64,000 nt of DNA from Camelus bactrianus. Taxonomy: Eukaryota; Chordata; Mammalia; Artiodactyla; Camelidae. Below the pieces are notes generated by a model, which was given only the letters and a program-made list of their open reading frames with translations, was not told where the DNA came from and ran no database searches. Position 1 is the stretch's first letter, and every line of letters begins with the position of its first letter. Made by a program: the position numbers and the translations under genes. Location of the stretch: NCBI RefSeq assembly GCF_048773025.1, contig NW_027413960.1, forward strand, positions 1,305,945 through 1,369,944, in the 5' to 3' direction. Below, piece after piece: positions 46,005 to 58,420 of the stretch.

Positions 46005-48481
46005 GAGCATGTGGAGAGACGTTCGTTCATCTAGCAACAAGGGAACGGGTTGCAGGAGAAAATTTTACTCTGGTTTCTCAGTCTGTTTCCTAGTGCCGGT
46101 TTGAAGTTCCTGCAGTTTTCACTGTAAAATCGAGTTGGAGCTAGTACCTCCCCATATATAAGTATGGAGTGGAGTTTGCAACTCAAAAGAATCTTTGTGT
46201 TCCTTTGAAGCTAGGTGAAGGAAGTTTCACCCACATTTATCACTCAGAAATGATCATGTGGAGAGACGTTCGTTCATGTAGCGCAGAGGGAACGGGTTGC
46301 AGGGGAAATATTACTCTGGTTTCTCAGGCTGTTTCCTAGGGCCGGTTTGCTGTTCCTACAGTTTTCACTGTAAAACCGAGTTGGAGCTAGTACCTCCCCT
46401 TATATATGTATGGAGTTGAGTTTGCAACTGAAAAGAAACTTTGTGTTCCCAACAAGCTAGGTGAAGGACGGCATTCACACACACTTATCTCTCAGAACTG
46501 AGCATGTGGAGAGACGTTTGTTCATCTAGCTCAAAGGGAATTGGTTGCAGGGGAAATTTTTCTCTGGTTTCTAAAGATTTTTCCTAGTGCCGTTTGAAAA
46601 TTCCTGCAGTTTTCATTGTGAAACCGTGTTGGAGCTAGTATATCCCCTTATATATATAAGGAGTGGAGTTTCAACTGAAAAGAAACTTTGTGTTCCCAAC
46701 AAGCTAGGTTAAGGCGGCTTTCACACACTCTTATCCCTCAGAACTGAGCATGTGGAGAGACGTTCGTTCATCTAGCAAGAAGGGAACGGGTTGCAGCTGA
46801 AACATTTACTCTGGATTCTCAGGCTATTTCCTAGTGCCGGTTTGAAGTTCCTGCAGTTTTCAATGTAAAACCGAGTTGGGGCTAGTACTTCCCCATATAT
46901 ATGTATGGAGTGGAGTTGGTAACTGAAAAGAAACATTGTGTTCCCCAAAAGCTAGGTGAAGTATGGCATCATGGACAATTATCTCTCACAACTGAGTTTG
47001 TGGAGAGACGTTCGTTCAGGTAGCACAAAGGGAACGGGATGCAGGGTAAACTTTTACACTGGATTCTCAGGCTGTTTCATAGTGCCGGTTTTAAGTTCCT
47101 GCAATTTTAATTGTGAAACCGATTTGGAGCTAGTAAATCCCCATATATATTTGTGGATTGGAGATTGCATCTTAAAAAAACTTTGTGTTAAAAAACAAGA
47201 TAGGTGAAGGACGGCTTTCACACCAAATTATCTCTCAGAAATGTGCATGTGAGAGTCGTTCATTCATCTAGCACAAAGAGAATGGGTTGCAGGAGAAAAT
47301 TTTACTCTAGATTCTCAGGCTGTTTCCTAGTGCCGGGTTGAAGATCCTGCACTTTTCACTGTGAAACCTATTTGGAGCTAGAACCTCCCCATATATATGT
47401 ACGTAGTGGAGTTTGCAACTGAAAAGAATCTTTGTTTTCCCAACAAGCAATTTGAAGGACTGCTTTCACACACACTTATCTCTCAGAACTGAGCATGTGG
47501 AGAGACGTTCGTTCATCTAGCAAAAAGGGAACGGGTTGCATTAGAACATTTACTCTGGATTCTCAGGGTTTTTCCTAGTGCCGTTTTTAAGTTCCAGCAT
47601 TTTTCACTTAAAACCGATTTGGAGCTAGTACCTCCCCAAATATAAGTATGGAGTGGAGGTTGCAACGGAAAAGAAACTTTGTGTTCTTTAGAAGCTAGGT
47701 GAAGGAAGCTTTCACACACACATGTCTCTCAGAACAGAGCATGTGGAGAGACGTTTGTTCATCTATCACAAAGGGAACGGGTTGCAGGAGAAAATTTTAC
47801 TCTGGATTCTCAGGCTGCTTCCGAGTGCCGGTTTGCAGTTCCTACATTTTTTACTGTAAAACCGAGTTGGAGCTAGTACCTGTCCATATATATGTATGGA
47901 GTGGAGTATGCAACTGAAAAGAAACTTTGTGTACCCAACAAGCAAGGTGAAGGACGGCATTCACACACTCTTATCTCTCAGAACTGAGCATGTGGAGAGT
48001 CGTTCATTCATCTAGCACAAAGGGAACGGGTTTCAGGAGAAATTTGTACTCTGGTTTCTCAGACTGTTTCCTAGTGCCGGTTTGAATTTCCTGCAGTATT
48101 CACTGTAAAACCGAGTTGGAGCTTGTATCTCCAAATTTATATGTATGGAGTGGATTTTGCAACTGAAAGGAAACTTTGTGTTCTCAACAAGCAAGTTTAA
48201 AGAAGGCTTTCACACATACTTATCTCTCAGAACTGAGCATGTGGAGAGACGTTTGTTCATCTAGCACAAAGGAACTGGTTGCAGAGAAATTTTTACTCTG
48301 GTTTCTAAGATTGTTTCCTAGTGCCGGTTTGATGTTCCTGCAGTTTTCACTGTAAAACGGAGTTGGAGCTAGTACCACCCCATATATATGTATGGAGTGG
48401 AGTTTGCAACTGAAGAGAAACTTTGTGTTCCCAACAAGCTAGGTGAAGGACGGCTTTCACACACACATACCTCTCAGAACT
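46005..48481. repeat. Module occurrence 5: z'-a-c-d-e-f-g-h-b'-c'
   Basis: Starts at 46005, 46252, 46500, 46746, 46994, 47243, 47491, 47737, 47986 and 48235. The first half repeats occurrence 4 at an offset of 1735 bp. The second half (g-h-b'-c') matches occurrence 2 at an offset of about 10665 bp, so it is a composite of two sources. Confidence 0.87.
46646..46661. other. 16 bp perfect palindrome in a c monomer
   Basis: Same palindrome in the c monomer of module occurrence 5, 1735 bp after the previous one, as the 7-monomer period predicts. Confidence 0.85.
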
Positions 48482-51400
48482 GAGCATGTGGAGAAACGTT
48501 CGTTCATCTAGCACAAATGGAACGGGTTGCAGGGGAAACTTTTACTCTGGTTTCTCAGTGTGTTTCCTAGTGCCGGTTTGAAGTTCCTGCAGTTTTCACT
48601 GTAAAACCGAGTTGGAAGTAGTACCTCCCCTTATATATGTATGGAGTGGAGTTTGCAACTGAAGAGAAACTTTGTGTTCCCAACAAGCTAGGTGAAGGAC
48701 GGCTTTCAGACACACTTAACTCTCAGCACTGTGCATGTGGAGAGACGTTCGTTCATCTAGCACAAAGGGAACGGGTTGCAGGAGAAACTTTTACTCTGGT
48801 TTCTCAGTATGTTTCCTAGTGCCGGTTTGAAGTTCCTGCAGTTTTCACTGTAAAACCGTGTTGGAACTAGTACCTCCCCTTATATATGTATGGAGTGGAG
48901 TTGGCAACTGAAGAGAACCTTTGTGTTCCCAAAAAGCTAGGTGAAGGACGGCTTTCACTCACACTTATCTCTCAGAACTAAGCATGTGGAGAGACGTTCG
49001 TTCATCTAGCACAAAGGGAACGGGTTGCAGGAGAAAATTTTACTCTGGTTTCTCAGTCTGTTTCCTAGTGCCGGTTTGAATTTCCTGCAGTTTTCACTGT
49101 AAAACCGAGTTGGAGCTAGTGCCTCCCTATATATATGTATGGAGTGGAGTTTCCAACTTAAGAGAATCTTTGTGTTCCCACAAGCTAGTTGAAGGACGGC
49201 TTTCACACACACATATCTCTCAGAACTGAACATGTGGAGAGACGTTCGTTCATCTATCACAAAGGGAACGGGTTGCAGCAGAAACTTTTACTCTGGTTCT
49301 CAGTCTGTTTCCTAGTGCCGTTTTGAAGTTCCTGCAATTTTCACTGTAAAACAGAGTTGGAACTAGTACCTCACCATATATATATATGGATTGGAGTTTG
49401 CAAATGAAGAGAAACTTTGTGTTCCCAACAAGCTAGGTGAAGGACGGCTTCCACACACACTTATCTCTCAGAACTGAGCATGTGGAGAGACGTTCGTTCA
49501 TCTAGCACAAATGGAACGGGTTTCAGGAGAAACTTTTACTCTGGTTTCTCAGTCTGTTTCCTAGTGCCGGTTTGAAGTTCCTGCAGTTTTCACTGTAAAA
49601 CCGATTTGGAGCTAGTACCTCCCCTTATATATGTATGGAGTGGAGTTTGCAACTGAAGAGAAACTTTGTGTTCCCAACAAGCTAGTTGAAGGACGGCTTT
49701 CACACACACATATCTCTCAGAACTGAGCATGTGGAGAGACGTTCGTTCATCTAGCACAAAGGGAACGAGTTGCAGTAGAAACTTTTACTCTGCTTCTCAG
49801 TCTGTTTCCTAGTGCCGTTTTGAAGTTCCTGCAGTTTTCACTGTAAAACCGAGTTGGAGCTAGTAACTCCCCATATATATGTATGGAGTGTAGTTTGCAA
49901 CTGAAGAGAAACTTTGTGTTCCCAACAAGCTAGGTGAAGGACCGCTTTCACACACACTTACCACTCAGAAATGAGCATGTGGAGAGACGTTCATTCATCT
50001 AGCACAAATGGAAAGGGTTGCAGGAGAAACGTTTACTCTGGTTTCTCAGTCTGTTTCCTAGTGCCGGTTTGAAGTTCCTGCAGTTTTCACTGTAAAACCG
50101 AGTTGTAGCTAGTACCTCCCCATATATATGATTGGTGTGGAGTTTGTAACTGAAAAGAAGCTTTGTGTTCCCAACAAGCTAGGTGAAGGGCGGCTTTCAC
50201 ACACAGTTATCTCTCAGAACTGAGCATGTGGAGAGACGTTCGTTCATCTAGCACAAAGGGAACGGGTTGCAGGAGAAATTTAAATCTGCTTTCTCAGTCT
50301 GTTTCCTAGTGCCGGTTTGAAGTTCCTGCAGTTTTCACTGTAAAACCGAGTTGGAGCTAGTACTTCCCCATATATATGTATGGAGTGGAGTTTGAAACTG
50401 AAGAGAAACTTTGTGTTCCCAAAAAGCTAGGTGAAGGACGGCTTTCACACATAATTATCTCTCAGAACTGAGCATGTGGAGAGACGTTCTTTCATCTAGC
50501 ACAAAGGGAACGGGTTGCAGGTGAAACTTTTACTCTGGTTTTTCAGTCTGTTTCCTAGTGCCGGTTTGAAGTTCCTGCAGTTTTCACTGTAAAACCGAGT
50601 TGGAGCTTGTACATCCCCATATATATGTATGGAGTTGAGTTTGCAACTGAAGAGAAACTTTGTGTTCCCAACAATCAAGGTGAAGAACGGCTTTCACACA
50701 CACTTATCTCTCAGAACTGAGCATATGGAGAGACGTTCGTTCATCTAGCACAAAGGGAACGGGTTGCAGGATAAACATTTACTCTGGTTTCTCAGTCTGT
50801 TTCCTAGTGCCGGTTTGAAGTTCCTGCAGTTTTCACTGTAAAACCGAGTTGGAGCTAGTACCTCCCCATATATATGTATGGAGTGGAGTTTGCAACTGAA
50901 GAGAAACTTTGTGTTCCCAACAAGCTAGTTGAAGGACGGCTTTCACACACACTTATCTCTCAGAACTGAGCATGTGGAGAGAGGTTCGTTCATCTAGCAC
51001 AAAGGGAACGGGTTGCAGTTGGTATTTTACTCTGGTTTCTCAGTCTGTTTCCTAGTGCCGGTTTGAAGTTTCTGCAGTTTTCACTGTAAAACCGAGTTGG
51101 AGCTAGTACCTCCCCATATATATGTATGGAGTGGAGTTTGCAACTGAAGAGAAACTTTGTGTTCCCAACAAGCTAGGTGAAGGACGGCTTTCACACACAC
51201 TTATCTCTCAGAACTGAGCATGTGGAGAGACGTTCGTTCATCTAGCACAAAGGGAACGGGTTGCAGTAGAAACTTTTACTCTGGTTTCTCGGTCTATTTC
51301 CTAGTGCCGGTTTGAAGTTCCTGCAGTTTTCACTGTAAAACCGAGTTGGAGCTAGTACCTCCCCATATATATGTATGGAGTGGAGTTTGCAACTGAAAAG

Positions 51401-52460
51401 AAACTTTGTGTTCCCAACAAGCTAGGTGAAAGACGGCTTTCACACACACTTATTTCTCAGTACTGAGCATGTGGAAAGACGTTCGTCCATCTAGCACAAA
51501 GGGAACGGGTTGCATGGGAAACTTTTTCTCTGGTTTCTCAGTCTCTTTCCTAGTGCCCGTTTGAAGTTCCTGCAGTTTTCACTGTGAAACCGAGTTGGAG
51601 CTAGTATCTCCCCATATATATGTATGGAGTGGAGATTGCAACAGAAAAGAAACTTTGTGTTCCCAACAAGCTAGGTGAAGGACGGCTTTCACACACACTT
51701 ATCTCTCAGAACTGAGCATGTGGAGAGACGTTCGTTCATCTAGCACAAAGGGAACGGGTTGCAGTTGGTACTTTTACTCTGGTTTCTCAGTCTGTTTCCT
51801 AGTGCCGGTTTGAAGTTTCTGCAGTTTTCACTGTAAACCCGAGTTGGAGCTCGTACCTCCCCATATATATGTATGGAGTGGAGTTTGCAACTGAAGAGAA
51901 ATTTTGTGTTCCCAACAAGCTAGGTGAAGGACGGCTTTCACACACACTTATCTCTCAGAAATGAGCATGTGGAGAGACGTTCGTTCATCTAGCACAAAGG
52001 GAACGGGTTGCAGTAGAAACTTTTACTCTGGTTTCTCGGTCTGTTTCCTAGTGCCTGTTTGAAGTTCCTGCAGTTTTCACTGTAAAACCGAGTTGGAGCT
52101 AGTACCTCCCCATATATATGTATGGAGTGGAGTTTGCAACTGAAAAGAAACTTTGTGTTCCCAACAAGCTTGGTGAAAGACGGCTTTCACACACACTTAT
52201 TTCTCAGTACTGAGCATGTGGAGAGACGTTCGTCCATCTAGCACAAAGGGACCGGGTTGAAGGGGAAACTTTTTCTCTGGTTTCTCAGTCTCTTTCCTAG
52301 TGCCCGTTTGAAGTTCCTGCAGTTTTCACTGTGAAACCGATTTGGAGCTAGTATCTCCCCATATATATTTTTGGAGTGGAGTTTGCAGCAGAAAAGAAAC
52401 TTTGTGTTCCCAACAAGCTAGGTGAAGGACGGCTTTCACACACACTTATCTCTCAGAACT
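48482..52460. repeat. Core monomer run, 16 copies
   Basis: Starts at 48482, 48731, 48980, 49228, 49476, 49725, 49973, 50222, 50470, 50719, 50968, 51216, 51465, 51714, 51963 and 52212. This is one of the two longest pure core runs. Its last six monomers form a 3-monomer tandem repeat. Confidence 0.88.
50968..52460. repeat. 3-monomer tandem repeat, two copies (746 bp)
   Basis: Copies 50968-51713 and 51714-52459. Paired private variants, in order, are GCAGTTGGTA, then CAGTAGAAAC with TTTCTCGGTCT, then TTTCTCAGTACTGAG with CGTCCATC and TCTCTTTCC. Each occurs once per copy at a spacing of 746-747 bp. Confidence 0.87.
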
Positions 52461-53700
52461 GAGTATGTGGTGAGACGTTCGTTCATCTAGCACAAAGGAA
52501 ACAGTTTGCAGGCGAAATTTTTACTTTGGTTTCTCAGGCTGTTTCCTAGTGCCGGTTTGAATTTCATGCATTTTTCACTGTAAAACCGAGTTGGAGCCAG
52601 TACCTCCCCATATATATGTACGGATTGGAGATAGCAACTGAAAAGAAACTTTTTCTTCCCAAAAATCTATGTGAAAGTCGGCTTTAACACACACATATCT
52701 CTCAGAACTGAGCATGTGGAGAGACGTTCGTTCATCTAGCAACAAGGGAACGTGTTGCATTAGAACATTTACTCTGGATTCTCAGGCTTTTTCCTAGTGC
52801 CGTTTTGAAGTTCCTGCAGTTTTCACTGTAAAATCGAGTTGGAGTTAGTACCTCCCCATATATAAGTATGGAGTGGAGTTTGCAACTCAAAAGAATCTTT
52901 GTGATGCTTAGAAGCTATGTGAAGGAAGCTTTCACCCACAATTATCACTGAGAAATGAGCATGTGGAGAGACGTTCGTTCATGTAGCACAGAGGGAACGG
53001 GATGCAGGGGAAAATTTTACTCTGGTTTCTCAGGCTGTTTCCTAGGGCCGGTTTGCTGTTCCTACAGTTTTCACTGTAAAACCGAGTTGGAGCTAGTACT
53101 TCCCCTTATATATGTAAGGAGTGGAGTTTGCAACTGAAAAGAAACTTTGTGTTCCCAACAAGCTAGGTGAAGGACGGCATTCACACACACTTATCTCTCA
53201 GAACTGAGCATGTGGAGAGTCGTTCGTTCATCTAGCACAAAGGGAACCGGTATCAGGAGAAATTTTTACTCTGGTTTCTCAGCCTGTTTCCTAGTGCCGG
53301 TTTGAATTTCCTGCAGTTTTCACTGTAAAACAGAGTTGGAGCTAGTACCTCCAAATTTATATGTATGGAGTGGGGTTTGCAACTGAAAGGAAACTTTGTG
53401 TTCCCAACAAGCAAGATTAAGGAAGACTTTCAGACACACTTATCTCTCAGAACTGAGCATGTGGAGAGACGTTTGTTCATCTAGCTCAAAGGGAACTGGT
53501 TGCAGGGGAAATTTTTACTCTGGTTTCTAAGGCTTTTTCCTAGTGCCGTTTGAAAATTCCTGCAGTTTTCATTGTGAAACCGTGTTGGAGCTAGTATATC
53601 CCCTTATATATTAAGGAGTGGAGTTTCAACTGAAAAGAAACTTTGTGTTCCCAACAAGCTAGGTGAAGGCGGCTTTCACACACACTTATCCCTCAGAACT
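52461..53700. repeat. Module occurrence 6: y-z-a-b-c
   Basis: Starts at 52461, 52710, 52957, 53206 and 53455. It matches occurrence 7 (55692 onward) at an offset of 3231 bp (13 monomers). The c monomer here has a shortened AT block (TTATATATTAAGG), so its palindrome is imperfect. After c the d monomer is replaced by a core monomer at 53701. Confidence 0.87.
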
Positions 53701-55443
53701 GAGCATGTGGAGAGACGTTCGTTCATCTAGCACAAAGGGAACGTGTTGCAGGTGGTACTATTACTCTGGTTTCTCAGTCTGTTTCCTAGTGCCGGTTTGA
53801 AGTTCCTGCAGTTTTCACTGTAAAACCGAGTTTGAGCTAGTACCTCCCCATATATATGTATGGAGTGGAGTTTGCAACTGAAGAGAAACTTTGTGTTCCC
53901 AACAAGCTAGGTGAAGGACGGCTTTCACACACACTTATCTCTCAGAACTGAGCATGTGGAGAGACGTTCGTTCATCTAGCAAAAATGGAACGGTTTGCAG
54001 GGGAAACTTTTACTGTGGTTTCTCAGTCTGTTTCCTAGTGCCGGTTTGAAGTTCCGGCAGTTTTCACTGTAAAACCGAGTTGGAGCTAGTACCTCCCCAT
54101 ATATATGTATGGAGTGGAGTTTGCAACTGAAGAGAAACTTTGTGTTCCCAACAAGCTAGGTGAAGGACGGCTTTCACACTGAATTATCTCTCAGAACTGA
54201 GCATGTGGAGAGACGTTCGTTCATCTAGCACAAATGGAACGGGTTGCAGGATAAACATTTACTCTGGATTTTCAGTCTGTTTCCTAGTGCCGGTTTGAAG
54301 TTCCTGCAGTTTTCACTGTAAAACCGAGTTGGAGCTAGTACCTCCCCATATATATGTATGGAGTTGGGTTTGCAACTGAAGAGAATCTTTGTGTTCCCAA
54401 CAAGCTAGGTGAAGGACGGCTTTCACACACACTTATCTCTCAGAACTGAGCATGTGGAGAGACTTTCGTTCATCTAGCACAAAGGGAACGTGTTGCAGGT
54501 GGTACTTTTACTCTGGTTTCTCAGTCTGTTTCCTAGTGCCGGTTTGAAGTTCCTGCAGTTTTCATTTTAAAACCGAGTTGGAGCTAGTACTTCCCCAAAT
54601 ATATGTATGGAGTGGAGTTTGCAACTGAAGAGAATCTTTGTGTTCCAAACAAGCTAGGTGAAGGACGGCTTTCACACACAATTTTCACTCAGAACTGAGC
54701 ATGTGGAGAGACGTTCGTTCATCTAGCACAAAGGAAACGTGTTGCAGGTGGTACTTTTACTCTGGTTTCTCAGTCTGTTTCCTAGTGCCAGTTTGAATTT
54801 CCTGCAGTTTTCACTGTAAAACCGAGTTGGAGCTAATTCCTCCCCATATATATGTATGGAGTGGAGTTTGCAACTAAAGAGAAACTTTGTGTTCCCAACA
54901 CGCTAGGTGAAGGACGGCTTTCACACACACTTATCTCTCAGATCTGAGCATGTGGAGAGACGTTCGTTCGTCTAGCAAAAAGGGAACGTGTTGCAGTAGA
55001 AACTTTTACTCTGGTTTCTCAGTCTGTTTCACAGTGCCGGTTTGAAGTTCCTGCAGTTTTCACTGTAAAACCGAGTTAGAGCTAGTACCTCCCCATATAT
55101 ATGTATGGAGTGGAGTTTGCAACTGAAGAGAAACTTTGTGTTCCCAACAAGCTAGGTGAAGGACGGCTTTCACACACACTTATCTCTCAGAACTGAGCAT
55201 ATGGAGAGACGTTCGTTCATCTAGCACAAAGGAAACTTGTTGCAGGTGGTACTTTTACTCTGGTTTCTCAGTCTGTTTCACAGTGCCGGTTTGAAGCTCC
55301 TGCATTTTTCACTGTAAAACCGAGTTAGAGCTAGTACCTCCCCTTATATATGTATGGAGTGGAGTTTGCAACTGAAGAGAAACTTTGTGTTCCCAAAAAT
55401 ATAGGTGAAGTACGGCATTCACGTACACTTATCTCTCAGAAAT
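53701..55443. repeat. Core monomer run, 7 copies
   Basis: Starts at 53701, 53950, 54199, 54448, 54697, 54946 and 55195. Four of the seven carry GCAGGTGGTAC where other cores have GCAGGAGAAAC. The 53701-54447 stretch matches 60903-61648 at an offset of about 7202 bp. Confidence 0.87.
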
Positions 55444-58420
55444 GTGCATGTCGAGAGTCGTTCATTCATCTAGCACAAAGAGAATGGGTTGCAGGAGAAA
55501 GTTTTACTGTGGTTTCTCAGGCTGTTTCCTAGTGCATGTTTGAAGTTCCTGCACTTTTCACTGTAAAACCTATTTGGGGCTAGTACCTCCCCATATATAT
55601 ATATGGAGTGGAGTTTGCAAATGAAAAGAAACTATTTTTCCCAACAAGCTAGGTGAAGGACGGCATTCACGAACACTTATCTCTCAGAACTGAGTATGTG
55701 GAGAGACGTTCGTTCATCTAGCACAAAAGAAACAGTTTGCAGGCGAAATTTTTACTTAGGTTTCTCAGGCTGTTTCCTAGTGCCGGTTTGAATTTCCTGC
55801 ATTTTTCACTGTAAAACCGAGTTGGAGCCAGTACCTCCCCATATATATGTACGGATTGGAAATTGCAACTGAAAAGAACCTTTTTCTTCCCAAAAATCTA
55901 TGTGAAAGACGGCTTTAACACACACATATCTCTCAGAACTGAGCATGTGGAGAGACGTTCGTTCATCTAGCAACAAGGGAACGGGTTGCATTTGAACATT
56001 TACTCTGGATTCTCAGGCTTTTTCCTAGTGCCGTTTTGAAGTTCCTGCAGTTTTCACTGTAAAATCGAGTTGGAGCTAGTACCTCCCCATATATAAGTAT
56101 GGAGTGGAGTTTGCAACTCAAAAGAATCTTTGTGATCCTTAGAAGCTAGGTGAAGGAAGCTTTCACCCACAATTATCACTGAGAAATGAGCATGTGGAGA
56201 GACGTTCGTTCATGTAGCACAGAGGGAACGGGTTGCAGGGGAAAATTTTACTCTGGTTTCTCAGGCTGTTTCCTAGGGCCGGTTTGCTGTTCCTACAGTT
56301 TTCACTGTAAAAACGAGTTGGAGCTAGTACTTCCCCTTATATATGTATGGAGTGGAGTTTGCAACTGAAAAGAAACTTTGTGTTCCCAACAAGCTAGGTG
56401 AAGGACGGCATTCACACACACTTATCTCTCAGAACTGAGCATGTGGAGAGTCGTTCGTTCATCTAGCACAAAGGGAACCGGTATCAGGAGAAATTTTTAC
56501 TCTGGTTTCTCAGCCTGTTTCCTAGTGCCGGTTTGTATTTCCTGCAGTTTTCCCTGTAAAACAGAGTTGGAGCTAGTACCTCCAAATTTATATGTATGGA
56601 GTGGGGTTTGCAACTGAAAGGAAACTTTGTGTTCCCAACAAGCAAGATTAAGGAAGGCTTTCAGACACACTTATCTCTCAGAACTGAGCATGTGGAGAGA
56701 CGTTTGTTCATCTAGCTCAAAGGGAACTGGTTACAGGGGAAATTTTTACTCTGGTTTCTAAGGCTTTTTCCTAGTGCCGTTTGAAAATTCCTGCAGTTTT
56801 CATTGTGAAACCGTGTTGGAGCTAGTATATCCCCTTATATATATAAGGAGTGGAGTTTCAACTGAAAAGAAACTTTGTGTTCCCAACAAGCTAGGTGAAG
56901 GCGGCTTTCACACACACTTATCCCTCAGAACTGAGCATGTGGAGAGACGTTCGTTCATCTAGCAAAAAGGGAACGGGTTGCAGCAGAAACATTTACTCTG
57001 GATTCTCAGGCTATTTCCTAGTGCCGGTTTGAAGTTCCTGCAGTTTTCAATGTAAAACCGAGTTGGGGCTAGTACTTCCACATATATATGTATGGAGTGG
57101 TGTTGGCAACTGAAAAGAAACATTGTGTTCCCAAAAAGCTAGGTGAAGTATGGCATCATGGACAATTATCTCTCACAACTGAGTTTGTGGAGAGACGTTC
57201 GTTCATCTAGCACAAAGGGAACGGGATGCAGGGTAAACATTTACACTGTATTCTTAGGCTGTTTCATAGTGCCGGATTTAAGTTCCTGCAGTTTAAATTG
57301 TGAAACCGATTTGGAGCTAGTAAATCCCCATATATATTTGTGGATTGGAGATTGCATCTTAAAAAAACTTTGTGTTAAAAACAAGATAGGTGAAGGACGG
57401 CTTTCACACCAAATTATCTCTCCGAAATGTGCATGTGAGAGTCGTTCATTCATCTAGCACAAAGAGAATGGGTTGCAGGAGAGAATTTACTCTAGTATCT
57501 CAGGCTGTTTCCTAGTGCCGGGTTGAAGATCTTGCACTTTCCACTGTGAAAACTATTTGGAGCTAGAACCTCCCCATATATATGTACGTAGTGGAGTTTG
57601 CAACTGAAAAGAATCTTTGTTTTCCCAACAAGCAATTTGAAGGACTGCTTTCACACACACTTATCTATCAGAACTGAGCATGTGGAGAGACGATCGTTCA
57701 TCTAGCAAAAAGGGAACGGGTTGCATTAGAACATTTACTCTGGATTCTCAGGGTTTTTCCTAGTGCCGTTTTGAAGTTCCTGCATTTTTCACTGTAAAAA
57801 TGATTTGGAGCTAGTACCTCCCCAAATATAAGTATGGAGTGGAGGTTGCAACGGAAAAGAAACTTTGTGTTCTTTAGAAGCTAGGTGAAGGAAGCTTTCA
57901 CACACACATGTCTCTCAGAACTGAGCATGTGGAGAGACGTTCGTTCATCTATCACAAAGGGAACGGGTTGCAGGAGAAAATTTTACTCTGGATTCTCAGG
58001 CTGTTTCCGAGGGCCGGTTTCCAGTTCCTACATTTTTGACTGTAAAACCGTGTTGGAGCTAGTACCTCTCCTTATATATGTATGGAGTGGAGTATGCAAC
58101 TGAAAAGAAACTTTGTGTTCCCAACAAGCAAGGGGAAGGACGGCATTCACACACACTTATCTCTCAGAACTGAGCATGTGGAGAGTCGTTCGTTCATCTA
58201 GCACAAAGGGAACGGGTTTCAGGAGAAATTTGTACTCTGGATTCTCAGACTGTTTCCTAGTGCCGGTTTGAATTTCCTGCAGGATTCACTGTAAAACCGA
58301 GTTGAAGCTTGTACCTCCAAATTTATATGTATGGAGTGGATTTTGCAACTGAAAGGAAACTTTGTGTTCCCAACAAGCAAGTTTAAAGAAGGCTTTCACA
58401 CACACTTATCTCTCAGAACT
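55444..58420. repeat. Module occurrence 7: w to b' (12 monomers), most complete
   Basis: Starts at 55444 (w), 55692 (y), 55941 (z), 56188 (a), 56437 (b), 56686 (c), 56933 (d), 57181 (e), 57429 (f), 57676 (g), 57923 (h) and 58172 (b'). Only c' is missing. I use it as the reference order for the module. Its e monomer has TTCATCTAGC like the cores, where the other e copies have TTCAGGTAGC, which suggests a short conversion tract. Confidence 0.88.
56833..56848. other. 16 bp perfect palindrome in a c monomer
   Basis: Same palindrome in the c monomer of module occurrence 7. Confidence 0.85.

Larger units (their letters stand above)
44200..47335. repeat. 7-monomer tandem repeat, ~1.8 copies (1735 bp)
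   Basis: z'-a-c-d-e-f-core repeats at exactly 1735 bp; the corresponding e monomers start at 45259 and 46994. Both copies share GCAACAAGGG plus the core-like CAGTCTG in z', and GCGCAGAGGG in a. The second copy ends at about 47335, where f continues as GGGTTGAAGATCC and not as core. Confidence 0.85.
53701..57050. repeat. Long-range duplication in right half, copy 1
   Basis: Partner of 60903-64000. Shared private variants include the first core with GTGGTACTATTAC, the second with GGTTTGCAGGGGAAAC and TACTGTGG, the third with GGATAAACATTTAC, the CAGATCTGAG plus GTTCGTCTAG pair, TTTCACAGTGCC, and then w-y-z-a-b-c-d. Copies are more diverged than the left-half 6951 bp pair, and the middle cores are shuffled. 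Confidence 0.75.

Noticed and set aside
57143-57457. Open reading frames of 60-104 codons on both strands, the longest here, many recurring with similar peptides
   Set aside because: They recur once per monomer as part of the repeat and end where the frame shifts, because about 248 bp is not a multiple of three. Variants of the same frame break freely between copies, there is no ribosome-binding or splice context, and no domain is recognisable. I call no coding gene anywhere in the window.
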